This document shows, piece after piece, positions 16,037-24,841 of a stretch of DNA of 64,000 bases. Origin of the DNA: Verrucomicrobium sp. GAS474. Lineage in GTDB: Bacteria > Verrucomicrobiota > Verrucomicrobiia > Methylacidiphilales > GAS474. The notes beneath the pieces are model-generated. The model was not told the origin of the DNA. It saw only the letters and a program-made list of their open reading frames with translations, and searched no databases. The first letter of the stretch is position 1. The number at the start of each line of letters is the position of its first letter. The position numbers were made by a program, and so were the translations under genes. The stretch lies in contig NZ_LT629781.1 of NCBI RefSeq assembly GCF_900105685.1, positions 2,108,001 to 2,172,000 on the forward strand, in the 5' to 3' direction.

Positions 16037-17124
16037 GGCGTGGGGGTGGGGTTGGGTTTCATCGGCGGCGGCGTCCTCATCCAATGGGCCCCGCCCCGGG
16101 CCAGCCAGGGACCGAAGGCGAGGACGCAGAGAAGCCGGGCGAACTGCATCGCGAGGACGACGGCGGTCTCCCCGTGGAGATCGGCGGCGACGGCGGCGAC
16201 CGAATCGAGCCCGCCCGGCGTCGCGGCGAGGTAGGCGCTCGGCAGGTCGACGTCCATCCGCCAGGCGATCATCCAGGCGAGGAGCGCCGAGGCGAGGAGG
16301 AGGAGCGCCGTGGTGCCGCAGACGGCGGGGAGGACGCGCCGCAGCGTGGCGATCGTCGAAGGGTGGAAGCGTCCGCCGATCCGCCACCCCATCGCCATGT
16401 AGGCGGCGGCGAGGATCGGCCAGGGCCAGGGGGAAGGCTTCACGGCGATCCCGAGCGGGCCCAGGGCGAAGCTGAGCGAAATGGGGACGAGGAATGCCGC
16501 GGCGGGAATCGGCGTCTTCGCCGCCGCGAGCCACCCCGTCGCCGCCAGCGCGATGGTCACGAGGAGGCCTATCCCGGAGAACGGTGCGACGGGCCTGACC
16601 AACGCGGCCACCGCAGGCTGCCCCGACGCCGGATGGGGCAGGTGGGCGAGGACCGGCGCGGCGATGGCCAGCGTGCCGAGGACGAGGAGGATGCGGACAT
16701 ACTGGATCGAGGTGACGAGGCGGGTGTCGGCCCCGAGGCTGTCGCTCATCGCCGTCATCGCCCCGGCCCCGCCCGGCATCGTTCCGAGGAGGGAGACGAT
16801 GAGGGGGAGCCGCGTGAGGCGGGAGAGGAGGAGGCCGTTGAGGAGGCTCGCCGCCAGGATGAAGAGGACGGCGAAGGCGAAGAGCCCCGCATGCCGCCCC
16901 CACTCCGGAAAGACCCCCGGCGGGAAGCTCCCCGCGAGGGAGGTCCCGATCACCGCCTGGGCCGCGAGGTAGAGGGGAAGGGGGAGCGAGACCGCTTGCC
17001 ATCCCCGCACCGCGAAGAGCGCCGAGACGGCGAGCGGCCCGAAGAGCCACGCGCCGGGGAGGTGGAGCGCCCGGAAGACGAGGGCCAGGGCGACGGAGAG
17101 GACGATGAGGAGGAAGAGCCTCAT
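16033..17124 (-). CDS. AbrB-family membrane protein (putative transporter)
   Basis: A 363-residue polytopic protein of the AbrB/DUF945-type family often misannotated as ammonia monooxygenase. It has two similar halves of about five membrane helices. Each contains a proline/glycine block: LPGAWLFGPLAVSALF with TMPGGAGAMTAMSDSLGAD in the first half, and ATPGGLDSVAAVAADL in the second. The true substrate is unknown. It overlaps the stop of the isochorismatase-like gene by 4 bp and is probably regulated with it by the upstream MarR protein, suggesting efflux or uptake of a small aromatic compound (inference). Confidence 0.8.
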   Translation of the reverse strand: MRLFLLIVLSVALALVFRALHLPGAWLFGPLAVSALFAVRGWQAVSLPLPLYLAAQAVIGTSLAGSFPPGVFPEWGRHAGLFAFAVLFILAASLLNGLLLSRLTRLPLIVSLLGTMPGGAGAMTAMSDSLGADTRLVTSIQYVRILLVLGTLAIAAPVLAHLPHPASGQPAVAALVRPVAPFSGIGLLVTIALAATGWLAAAKTPIPAAAFLVPISLSFALGPLGIAVKPSPWPWPILAAAYMAMGWRIGGRFHPSTIATLRRVLPAVCGTTALLLLASALLAWMIAWRMDVDLPSAYLAATPGGLDSVAAVAADLHGETAVVLAMQFARLLCVLAFGPWLARGGAHWMRTPPPMKPNPTPTP

Positions 17125-17708
17125 GCCGGGGCCAGGGCGGCCAGAATTTCCTCCGTCGAGCGGACGACCGCGATCCGGGGGAAGATCGTCTCGCAGGCGA
17201 AGCGGTGGGCCTCCGCGCCGTTGCCCGAGGCCATGGCATCCTCGGCGAGGACGAGGGTGTAGCCGTGCTCGTAGGCGGCGCGGGCGGTCGACTCGACGCC
17301 GATGTTCGTCGAGACGCCGCCGAGGACGATCTTCGTGATGCCGCGTCGGCGGAGCTGGAGATCGAGTTCGGTGCCGTGGAAGGCGCCCCACTGGCGTTTC
17401 GTGATCCGGAGGTCGGAAGGCTGGGCGTTCAGTTCGGGGGCCAGCTCCATCCAGTCGGGAGGAAGGGGAGGCATCTTGGCGGGAGCGTCGACCTCGGGCT
17501 GGAGGCGGTCGGCCCCGTCGGCGGAGAATCCGACGTTGACGAGGACGACGGTCGCCCCGGCCTTGCGGAAGGCCTCGGTGAGGCGGGCGGCGTTCTGCAC
17601 CACCTCGGCGCCGGAGCGCGGCGCGGCGGGGATGGCGAGGATCCCCTTCTGGAGATCGATCAGGACGAGGGCGGTGCGGGCGGGATCGATGGGCGTGGTG
17701 GTTTTCAT
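17121..17708 (-). CDS. Isochorismatase-family hydrolase lacking the nucleophilic cysteine
   Basis: A 195-residue cytosolic protein of the cysteine-hydrolase/isochorismatase superfamily. The N-terminal ALVLIDLQKG provides the catalytic Asp18, and the glycine-rich GGVSTNIGVESTA occupies the nucleophile loop. In amidohydrolases of this fold that loop has Cys at the position that is Gly here (NIGVES). Glycine at this position is the condition in isochorismatases such as EntB and PhzD, so vinyl-ether hydrolysis rather than amide hydrolysis is possible, though the substrate cannot be assigned. It overlaps marR upstream and abrB downstream by 4 bp each. Confidence 0.85.
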   Translation of the reverse strand: MKTTTPIDPARTALVLIDLQKGILAIPAAPRSGAEVVQNAARLTEAFRKAGATVVLVNVGFSADGADRLQPEVDAPAKMPPLPPDWMELAPELNAQPSDLRITKRQWGAFHGTELDLQLRRRGITKIVLGGVSTNIGVESTARAAYEHGYTLVLAEDAMASGNGAEAHRFACETIFPRIAVVRSTEEILAALAPA

Positions 17709-18145
17709 GGGGTGCGGATTCGGGAGGCGGCGGCAATCTGCTCGAAGGCGGGGAGGGCGGCGCGGAGCGCCTTGAAGTCGGCGGGGGAGAGCTTGGCCAT
17801 CTCGGAGGCGAGCCAGGCCTGGCGGCGGTCGCGGCCCTTCTCGATGACGCGGCGGCCCGCCGCGCTGAGGGAGATGAGGATGCGGCGGCGGTCGGTGGGG
17901 TGGGGGGAGCGGACGATCCACTTGCGGCGGTCGAGGGAGTCGAGGGTCTGCCCGATGGTCTGGGGGCGGAGCTGGGTCGCGGCGGCGAGGTCGCTGGGGG
18001 TCATTTTTTCCCGTTCGTCGAGGCGGAGGAGGATGTCCTTTTGCGATTCGTTCGGGCCGTCGGGGTGGGAGAGGGCGCGGGCTTTGCGGAGGATGGGGCG
18101 GAGGGCCATGCGGAGGCGGATGGCGGTCTGCTCGATTTCGGTCAT
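17705..18145 (-). CDS. MarR-family transcriptional regulator
   Basis: A 146-residue winged-helix regulator. The recognition region reads MTPSDLAAATQLRPQTIGQTLDSLDRR and is followed by the wing IVRSPHPTDRRRILISLS, typical of MarR. It is the first gene of a four-gene operon (marR-isochorismatase-abrB-small membrane protein) with 4-bp overlaps throughout. A strong promoter and a palindrome immediately precede the start codon, indicating autoregulation. Ligand is probably a small aromatic, as for most of the family. Confidence 0.92.
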   Translation of the reverse strand: MTEIEQTAIRLRMALRPILRKARALSHPDGPNESQKDILLRLDEREKMTPSDLAAATQLRPQTIGQTLDSLDRRKWIVRSPHPTDRRRILISLSAAGRRVIEKGRDRRQAWLASEMAKLSPADFKALRAALPAFEQIAAASRIRTP

Positions 18146-18149
18146 TTAT

Positions 18150-18181
18150 TCAGTTATACTGATGATAAGGATACCTGTCAA
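18150..18181 (-). promoter_or_regulatory. marR promoter with overlapping palindromic operator
   Basis: On the minus strand TTGACA (18176-18181) is followed after exactly 17 bp by TATAAC (18153-18158), then 7 bp, then the ATG. The palindrome TCAGT-TAT-ACTGA (18150-18162) covers the -10 and lies 4 bp before the start codon. Binding there would block RNA polymerase, the usual mode of MarR autorepression. The spacing puts transcription start at about the A of the ATG, so the mRNA is probably leaderless. Confidence 0.75.
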
Positions 18182-18203
18182 TTTTGGTTTTTGGAGGTGA
18201 GAC

Positions 18204-18436
18204 GGCCTTTGGGGCTGGCGCGGTCGACCCTATACAGCTGGAGGCGACCCGCTTTATAGCCCAAGAGGGGCTTTGCCCCTCCTGGAACCTCCTGTTCTGA
18301 GGGCCTGAACTAGGCGGACGCGCTTGGGCGGCACCGTGTCTCCGAACTGGATTAAAATCGGCTGCTTCCCTGAGCGTCCGAGGGTGCGAGCGATAGGGAG
18401 AGAGGGGCCAATACGCCTAGACTCCTATTGGGAGAG
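18204..18436 (+). repeat. Intergenic repeat family, copy A (short form)
   Basis: A 233-bp unit between marR and dinG. It shares with copies B, C and D a left block (CGGTCGACCC..TACAGCTGG), a perfect hairpin GAGGGGC-ttt-GCCCCTC, the core AACTAGGCGGACGCG, CTGGATTAAAATCGG, CGAGGGT, and a right terminal hairpin CCAATA...TATTGG followed by GGAGAG. It lacks the ~60-bp insert of copies B and C. Its right end lies 6 bp from the dinG stop codon, which is transcribed towards it. Confidence 0.85.
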
Positions 18437-18442
18437 GGGGCC

Positions 18443-20488
18443 TTAGGGCTGATCTAGGATCTCGACGGGGCACTTGGGGAGCATGTTCAGGAATGCTTTT
18501 CCGTAGGTCTTCGAGAGGACGCGGTTGTCGAGGATGACGATGATGCCGGTGTCCTGCTTGGTCCGGATCAATCGGCCGACGCCCTGGCGGAATTTCAGGA
18601 TCGCCTCGGGGAGCGAGTAGTCGCGGAAGGGATCGCCTCCCTCCAGCTCGATCCGTTCCAGCCGCGCCTGGGTCAGCGGATGGTCGGGGACGGCGAAGGG
18701 GAGGCGGGTGAGGATGACGTTGCCCAGCGCGTCGCCCGGGACGTCGACGCCCTGCCAGAAGCTGTCGGTGCCGAAGAGGACGGCCTTCTTTCCCGTGCGG
18801 AAACGCTGCAGCAGCTTGTGCCGGGGCTGGCTCCCGTCCTGGAGGAGGAGGGTGAAGTCGTGGTTGCGGAAGAAGAGCTCCATCCGGTCGGCGATGGCCA
18901 GGAGGAGCTTGTAGCTGGTGAAGAGGACGAAGGCGCGACCTTCCGTCTCGAGGACGAAGTGCTCGATCCACCGCGCCAGCGCCCGCTCGTAGTCCTCGCC
19001 CGAGTTCGGTTCCGGCATCTTGCGCGGGATATAGACCCGCATCTGCTTCGCGTAATCGAAGGGGGAATCGAGCTTCAGCGACTCGACCGAGGGCTCGTCG
19101 GCCCCGATCCGTTTTTGAAAAAAGTGGAGGTCGCGGGCGACGGCGAGGGTGGCGCTCGTCATGATCGCCGTCTGGCCGGGGCGGAAGACGAGGCGTTTCA
19201 GCAGCGGGGCGACGTCGGTCGGGGCGGCGACGAGCTGGATCTCCTTGTACTTCGGGCTCCGCTCGACCCAGTAGACGTGGTCCTCGCGCGATTGGGTGAG
19301 GAACTCCGAGATCCCGTTCTTGAAGGAGGCGATCCGCTGGGCGCTGTCCTTCACCTCGAGGCGGAGATCGCTTTTTCCACTCGATGATTCTCCTTCCCCG
19401 ACGCCGTCTTCCTCCAGGTCGTCGAGGGCCTCGATGAGGGTCCGGTGGATGCGGAGGAGGAGATAGGAGAGGGTGTCCTCGACGAGGCCGGGCTTCGAGA
19501 TGCGGACCTCGTTCCCCCGGTTGAAGGGGGTCGCCCCCTCGACCTTCGCGAAGAAATCCTCGGAGGCGTGGTGGGTCTCCCCGACCAGCTTCGCCCCCTC
19601 GCCGCGCTGGAGGACCTGGAAGAGCCCCTTCTGGGTCTTCGTGTTGTAGAGCCGGTTCAGCAGGAAGCGGAGCCGGGACTGGGAGACGGTGAGGCCGAGG
19701 TGGCGGGCGGCGACGTTCTCCATCGTGTGGGCCTCGTCGAAGACGACGAAGTCGTTGTGGAAGAGGTAGCCGTTCCCCTCCTCGTCGGAGGGCGTGTTCT
19801 CGCTCTCGGCCTCGGCGGCGAGGAGGGAAAAAAAGAGTGAGTGGTTCACCACCAGCACCTGCGCCGTCTGCGCCTTCAGCCGGAGGCGCTGGTAGAAGCA
19901 CCGGCTGTTCTCGCCGCCGCAGGTGCGGGGCGTGCAGACGTGGGGCTCCGAGCAGACCTGGGACCAGACGAGCATGTCGGGCGCGGGATCGAGGTCGGCC
20001 AGGGTCCCGTCCTCGGTCTTCTGGTGCCATTCCCAGAGGCGCTTCAGCTCCTCGGTCTGCGCCGTGGCGAAGAGCCCCTCGGCGTTCCGCATCGCCCGGT
20101 CGAGGCGGCGCGGGCAGAGGTAGTTCTGGCGGCCCTTCAGGAGGACGGCGGTGAACTCCTGCGGGATCAGTTTCTGGACGAGGGGGATGTCCTTCAGGAA
20201 GAGCTGCTCCTGGAGGTTGATCGTGTGGGTCGAGAGGATCGCCTGCCGCCCTTCCTCCAGCGCGTGATAGATCGCGGGGACGAGGTAGGCGAGGCTCTTC
20301 CCGGTCCCGGTCCCGGCCTCGACGACGAGGTGGCGGCGCTCGATCAGCGCCCGGGCGACGGCCTCGGCCATCCGGGTCTGCTCCGGCCGGAGCTCGAAAT
20401 TACGGGCCTCGCCGAGAGGCCCCTCGGGCGAAAAAAAACGCCCCACGCGGATGTCCAGGTCGGAGAATCCGTCGCGGGGCGCAATCAT
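18443..20488 (-). CDS. dinG: ATP-dependent DNA helicase, DinG/XPD type
   Basis: A 681-residue superfamily 2 Fe-S helicase. Walker A is AGTGTGKS (58-65), the DEAH box is at 251-254 (FDEAHTMENVA), and cysteines at 125, 179, 185, 190 and 197 provide the Fe-S cluster ligands expected between motifs I and II. The C-terminal QGVGRLIRTKQDTGI is motif VI. Such helicases resolve R-loops and other damage-related structures. There is no N-terminal exonuclease domain as in Firmicutes DinG. It starts 14 bp after dapL and ends against repeat copy A. Confidence 0.9.
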   Translation of the reverse strand: MIAPRDGFSDLDIRVGRFFSPEGPLGEARNFELRPEQTRMAEAVARALIERRHLVVEAGTGTGKSLAYLVPAIYHALEEGRQAILSTHTINLQEQLFLKDIPLVQKLIPQEFTAVLLKGRQNYLCPRRLDRAMRNAEGLFATAQTEELKRLWEWHQKTEDGTLADLDPAPDMLVWSQVCSEPHVCTPRTCGGENSRCFYQRLRLKAQTAQVLVVNHSLFFSLLAAEAESENTPSDEEGNGYLFHNDFVVFDEAHTMENVAARHLGLTVSQSRLRFLLNRLYNTKTQKGLFQVLQRGEGAKLVGETHHASEDFFAKVEGATPFNRGNEVRISKPGLVEDTLSYLLLRIHRTLIEALDDLEEDGVGEGESSSGKSDLRLEVKDSAQRIASFKNGISEFLTQSREDHVYWVERSPKYKEIQLVAAPTDVAPLLKRLVFRPGQTAIMTSATLAVARDLHFFQKRIGADEPSVESLKLDSPFDYAKQMRVYIPRKMPEPNSGEDYERALARWIEHFVLETEGRAFVLFTSYKLLLAIADRMELFFRNHDFTLLLQDGSQPRHKLLQRFRTGKKAVLFGTDSFWQGVDVPGDALGNVILTRLPFAVPDHPLTQARLERIELEGGDPFRDYSLPEAILKFRQGVGRLIRTKQDTGIIVILDNRVLSKTYGKAFLNMLPKCPVEILDQP

Positions 20489-20502
20489 CAGCTTAGTCTA
20501 TC

Positions 20503-21750
20503 CTACCAGGCAAACGTGAAGCGGGAGAGCCGCTTCTCGATCTCGGCCAGCGCGCGCTTCTCGTCCTCCTCGCCCTGGGCGATGAAGGTGACGCTGAAGC
20601 GGACGAAGGCCCCGGCCTCGTCCCAGGGGACGGTCGAGATCAGGTTCTCCGTGATCATCCACTGGGAGAACTCCTCGCCCGAGGCGAAGGCGAACTGCCT
20701 GCCGCCGTCCTTCGCCGTCGCCGTCTTCGGCGCGGCGACGTAGAGGAAGAAGGAACCCTTCGGCTTCTTCGCGTCGAAGCCGAGGCGCTTCAGCACCGGG
20801 ACGATGAGGTCCATGCGGCGGGAGTACTTCGCCGCGATCTTCTGGGTGATCTCGGGATGGTCGAAGCAGTAGGCCGTGGCGTTCTGGATGCCGAGGAACT
20901 GGCCCGAGTCGGTGTTGTCCTTCACCGTGGCGTAGGCTTTCACGAGGAGCTCGTTGCCCGCGACGAAGCCGCAGCGCCAGCCGGTCATGTTGAAGTTCTT
21001 GCTTGCGGAATGGAGCTCGATGCCGACGTCGAGGGCGCCGGGGGTGGCGAGGAAGCTCAGCGGCTTCCCCTCGAAGACGAGGGCGGCGTAGGCGAAGTCG
21101 TGGATCACGACGATGCCGTTCGCCTTCGCGAAGGCGACGACCTCGGCGAAGAACTCGGGCGTCGCGCTCGCGCCGGTCGGGTTGTTCGGGTAGTTGATGA
21201 CCAGGACCTTCGCCTTCGCCACGACGTCGGCGGGGATCGACTTCAGGTCGGGGAGGAAGTGGTTCGCGGCGAGCAGCGGAAGGTTGTGGACCACGCCGCC
21301 GTAGTACTTCGCATGGGTGCCGAAGACCGGATAGCCGGGGACCGTCATGAGGACGACGTCGCCGGGGTTGATCAGCGCGGCGGGGAGGATCGAGAGGGCC
21401 GCCTTCGAGCCGATCGAGTGGACGATCTGGGTTTCGGGATCGACCGACACGCCGCAGACGTTCTTCAGGTAACGGGCCGCCGCGTCCTTCAGGGGGGAGC
21501 CGCCGTTGTCGGCATAGCCGCGGTTGTCGGCCTTCTTCGCCTCCTTGTAGAGCTCCTCGATCACTTCGGGGAAGGCCGGTTCGTCGGGCTCGCCGACGCC
21601 GAGGTCGAAGAGTTCGGTCCCGGGGTTCGCGGCCAGCGCGGCGCGCTTCGCCCGCTTGATCTTCTCGAACTTGTAGATCGCCGTGTCCTTGCCGAAACGG
21701 TTGCCGCCGATGCGCTCGGCGAAGAGGTCTTGAATGTAGGATTCGCTCAT
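20503..21750 (-). CDS. dapL: LL-diaminopimelate aminotransferase
   Basis: A 415-residue fold-type I PLP enzyme converting tetrahydrodipicolinate directly to LL-diaminopimelate for lysine and peptidoglycan synthesis. Family signatures include the N-terminal FERIGGNRF-like AERIGGNRFGKDTAIYKFE, LGVGEPDEPAF, NYPNNPTGA, and the PLP-lysine motif SASKNFNMTGWR. DapL is typical of plants, Chlamydiae, Verrucomicrobiota and some others, which supports the taxonomic inference. The gene leads into dinG after 14 bp. Confidence 0.93.
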   Translation of the reverse strand: MSESYIQDLFAERIGGNRFGKDTAIYKFEKIKRAKRAALAANPGTELFDLGVGEPDEPAFPEVIEELYKEAKKADNRGYADNGGSPLKDAAARYLKNVCGVSVDPETQIVHSIGSKAALSILPAALINPGDVVLMTVPGYPVFGTHAKYYGGVVHNLPLLAANHFLPDLKSIPADVVAKAKVLVINYPNNPTGASATPEFFAEVVAFAKANGIVVIHDFAYAALVFEGKPLSFLATPGALDVGIELHSASKNFNMTGWRCGFVAGNELLVKAYATVKDNTDSGQFLGIQNATAYCFDHPEITQKIAAKYSRRMDLIVPVLKRLGFDAKKPKGSFFLYVAAPKTATAKDGGRQFAFASGEEFSQWMITENLISTVPWDEAGAFVRFSVTFIAQGEEDEKRALAEIEKRLSRFTFAW

Positions 21751-21880
21751 AAAGATGGAGGGTGGAGATTAGAGGCAATCGAGGGGGCAGGGCAAGCTGG
21801 GGATTATTACCCGGTTTCCCGGGCAACCTGGCAAACACGCTAGACCGATTCCTCTCTTTCACCTTCAATGGCGACACCTG

Positions 21881-23260
21881 ATGAAACAGCATGCCTTCCC
21901 TGCGGTGGCGGTCCTCGGCCTGGCTTTCCAGCTCCTTTCCCTCCCCGTCTTCGCGGGAACGGAGGTGGTAAGCACCAAGGCAGGAGCCCAAGCCTCGACC
22001 GCCCCCTCCACCGAGGCGGACGACCTCTGGCACCGGGATACCCTCCTCGGCGAGCTCGGCGGCTACCGTACGAAGCTCTCCGACCACGGGATCGTCATCA
22101 CCCCCCTCTTCACGGCCGAACTGATGGGGAATCTCGGCGGCGGTTCCGGTGCGGGCTACAGCAGCGGCGGCGTCGGGCGGGGGCTCGGTTATGCCGGGCT
22201 GCTCAACGTCCCCGTCGATGTCGATCTCAGCAAGATGGTCGACGGCTGGAAGGGGGCGACGTTCCACGTGAACGGCCTCTGGACCAGCGGCCCGGGCCTC
22301 AGCCCCCCCTACCTCGGTGACATCGGCAACACGAGCAACATCCAGGCCTACAACACCGTCCGCCTCCAGGAGCTTTGGTTCCAGCAGACCTTCCTGGAGG
22401 AGAAGCTCTCGCTGCGGGTCGGGGAGATGGCGGCCGACGCCGAGTTCTTCACCACCTCGACGGGGGCGCTCTTCCTGAACTCGACCTTCGGGGCCTTCAC
22501 CCTCCTCAGCGCGAACCTCACGAACCCCTACAATCCGCCTTCCTACCCGATGGCCGCCCCCGGCGTCCGCCTCCGGGCCCAGCCCCGCTCCGACGTCTAC
22601 GTCATGGCCGGGATCTACGACGGGAACACCGAGAGCCAGACCGCGAACAAGCACGGCACCGACTTCCACCTGAACAGCGAGAGCGGCGCGGCGATCTTCA
22701 CCGAGGCGGGCTACCTCCTCAACGCCGACCATGCCGAGCGCCTTCAGGGAGCCTACAAATTCGGCTCCTTCGTCCACACCCACAACTGGAACTCGTGGCA
22801 ATCCCAGGCCGCCGCCGCCGCGGGGACCGGGACGAAGGTCAGCGGCGGGGTCGACGCCCTCCTTTACGGGGTGATCGACCAGCAGGTCTACCGCCGGGGA
22901 GACGCCGCGATTTCGGTCTACACCCGGGCCGGACACGGCAGCGCCGACCGAAACGCGGTCGACTGGTACGTCGATGGAGGCTTCAACTTCGCCGGGTTCG
23001 TCCCCGACCGGGAGAAGGATGTCTTCGGCGTCGCCGTCACGCGGTCGAGCTTCAGCGGGAATTACAGCGATTATCAGCTGACCACCGGGGCCGCCGCGAA
23101 TCCCTACGTCGCCGAGACGACGATCGAGGCGACCTACCGCTTCCAGCTGACGCCGTGGTGGACCCTCCAGCCCGACTACCAGCACATCTTCACCCCCGGC
23201 GGGATCGACGGCGCGAAGGACGCCGACGTCCTCGGCCTCCGGACGAGCGTGGCGTTCTGA
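21881..23260 (+). CDS. Carbohydrate-selective porin, OprB-like
   Basis: A 459-residue outer-membrane protein with a signal peptide ending near LPVFAG. The frame DTLLGELGGYRTKLSDHGIVI resembles the start of OprB-family porins, followed by many alternating beta strands. Blocks such as LQELWFQQTFLEEKLSLRVGEMAADAEFF are typical of the family. It ends in LRTSVAF; a terminal Phe is the expected beta-barrel assembly signal. It probably admits sugars through the outer membrane. It is monocistronic, converging on the sugar transferase gene with a 24-bp gap. Confidence 0.85.
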   Translation: MKQHAFPAVAVLGLAFQLLSLPVFAGTEVVSTKAGAQASTAPSTEADDLWHRDTLLGELGGYRTKLSDHGIVITPLFTAELMGNLGGGSGAGYSSGGVGRGLGYAGLLNVPVDVDLSKMVDGWKGATFHVNGLWTSGPGLSPPYLGDIGNTSNIQAYNTVRLQELWFQQTFLEEKLSLRVGEMAADAEFFTTSTGALFLNSTFGAFTLLSANLTNPYNPPSYPMAAPGVRLRAQPRSDVYVMAGIYDGNTESQTANKHGTDFHLNSESGAAIFTEAGYLLNADHAERLQGAYKFGSFVHTHNWNSWQSQAAAAAGTGTKVSGGVDALLYGVIDQQVYRRGDAAISVYTRAGHGSADRNAVDWYVDGGFNFAGFVPDREKDVFGVAVTRSSFSGNYSDYQLTTGAAANPYVAETTIEATYRFQLTPWWTLQPDYQHIFTPGGIDGAKDADVLGLRTSVAF

Positions 23261-23284
23261 TCGGACGGACAGAAGGGGAGAGGC

Positions 23285-24718
23285 CTAATAGGCCGTCCGG
23301 ATCGGCGAGAGCATCTGCCACGCCGTCTTCATCATGATGACGAAGTCGAGCGTGAGGGACCAATTCTCCAGGTAGAAGAGATCGCTCTCGACCCGCTTCA
23401 CCAGGTCGCTCTCCGTGTGGACGGCCCCGCGATGGCCGCGCACCTGGGCGAGCCCGGTGATGCCGGGCTTGATCGCCGCGCGGATCCGGTAGCTGTTGAT
23501 GAACGGGGCGAAGGTCTCGTCGTGGACGGTGAAGTGGGGGCGGGGCCCGACGATGCTCATTTCCCCCCGCAGCACGTTCCAGAACTGGGGGACCTCGTCG
23601 AGGCTGTAGCGGCGGAGCCATGCCCCGGCGGGATAGAGGCGGGGATCGCCGACGCTCGTCTGGAGGGTGGCCAGCTCGTGGTCGTTCCGCATGGTGCGGA
23701 ACTTCAGCATGTAGAAATGCTCCCCGCGAAGGCCGGTCCGTTCCTGGTGGAAGAAGAGGGGGCCGGGCGACTGCCGCCGCTGGAGGATCCAGACGAAGAG
23801 GCAGACCGGGGGGAGGACGAGGGCCACCGCGACCGAGGCGATGGCGACGTCGGTGATCCGCTTCAGGAGACGGTTGAAGGGATTCTCCAGCGGCTCCTCC
23901 CGGAGGGCAATGAACTGATAGCCGCCGTCGGTGAAGTAGGTGAGGGGATGGTGGAGCTTTTCCGAGAGGTTGCTGACGATGAGGAGGCGGGCGCCGTAAC
24001 GCTCGCAAAGGAGGGGGATCTCCCGCAGCTGCTCCTCGCCGGGAGGGATCTCGGTGAGGACGACCATCTGGATCGTCCGCGTCTTGAGGATCGCTTCCAG
24101 TTCCGAGGTGTCGCCGAGCCACGGGATCTCCTCCCCATGGCCGCCGTTCTCGGGGGCGGGGGGGCGGACGGCGCTCAGGAAGCCCTCGATGCGGAGGCCG
24201 AGGGACGACTTCGTCCGGATCCATTCGAGGAAGAGGCGGAGTCGGTGGACCGGCTCGTCCCCGAGGCTGACGAGGAGGATCCGCTCCTCCCGCGAGCCGT
24301 CGAAGAAGATCCGGCTGAGCTTGATCGGGACGAAGTAGTGGGAGGCGAGGAGGAGGGCGTAGAGGGAGGGGATGTAGCCGACGAGGAAGGTTCGGGAGAC
24401 GGCCTTGTCCTTCGCGCCGACGAGGAAGAGGACGAGGAGGCCGAGGACGAAGAGGATCTGGCGGCGGGCGAGGCGCTCCTTCTCGACGAGGTCGGGGGTG
24501 AGGATCTGGTGGACCTTCTCCGGCCGCGTCGCCGCCTCGGCGACGAGGGCGAGGACGACGAGGAAGGCGTAGACGCCGTATTGCTGGAGGAAGAAGGGGC
24601 TGTCGACGAGGTCGGAAAAGACGGTCAGCGCCGCGCAGCCGGCGAAGAGGAGGAGCGATAAAACGATCTGGCCTGCGAGGACGAGTCCGTATAAACCTTT
24701 TGCCCGTTGCGTGAACAC
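23285..24718 (-). CDS. Polyprenyl-phosphate sugar transferase for exopolysaccharide
   Basis: A 477-residue membrane enzyme that transfers a sugar phosphate to undecaprenyl phosphate to begin exopolysaccharide or O-antigen repeat synthesis. The N-terminus has about four hydrophobic helices, a CoA-binding-like central domain lies around 150-280, and a further membrane helix follows KRITDVAIASVAVALVLPP. The C-terminal bacterial sugar transferase domain has KFRTMRND, DEVPQFWNVLRGEMSIVGPRP and PGITGLAQVRG. This is the WbaP/ExoY/CpsE group; the sugar cannot be told. It is divergent from the O-antigen ligase gene (about 120-bp gap), so the two probably share one pathway. Confidence 0.9.
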   Translation of the reverse strand: MFTQRAKGLYGLVLAGQIVLSLLLFAGCAALTVFSDLVDSPFFLQQYGVYAFLVVLALVAEAATRPEKVHQILTPDLVEKERLARRQILFVLGLLVLFLVGAKDKAVSRTFLVGYIPSLYALLLASHYFVPIKLSRIFFDGSREERILLVSLGDEPVHRLRLFLEWIRTKSSLGLRIEGFLSAVRPPAPENGGHGEEIPWLGDTSELEAILKTRTIQMVVLTEIPPGEEQLREIPLLCERYGARLLIVSNLSEKLHHPLTYFTDGGYQFIALREEPLENPFNRLLKRITDVAIASVAVALVLPPVCLFVWILQRRQSPGPLFFHQERTGLRGEHFYMLKFRTMRNDHELATLQTSVGDPRLYPAGAWLRRYSLDEVPQFWNVLRGEMSIVGPRPHFTVHDETFAPFINSYRIRAAIKPGITGLAQVRGHRGAVHTESDLVKRVESDLFYLENWSLTLDFVIMMKTAWQMLSPIRTAY

Positions 24719-24841
24719 GATGTCTTTCCTGATTGAAGAGGTTGCCGCTGCCCTTGCCGTCGGGAATTACGCTAAGGTACGGAACGGAATTGGCAATAGC
24801 CGGATCGAATCGGCACCCCTTATTTTTTGAATCCCCCCTCC

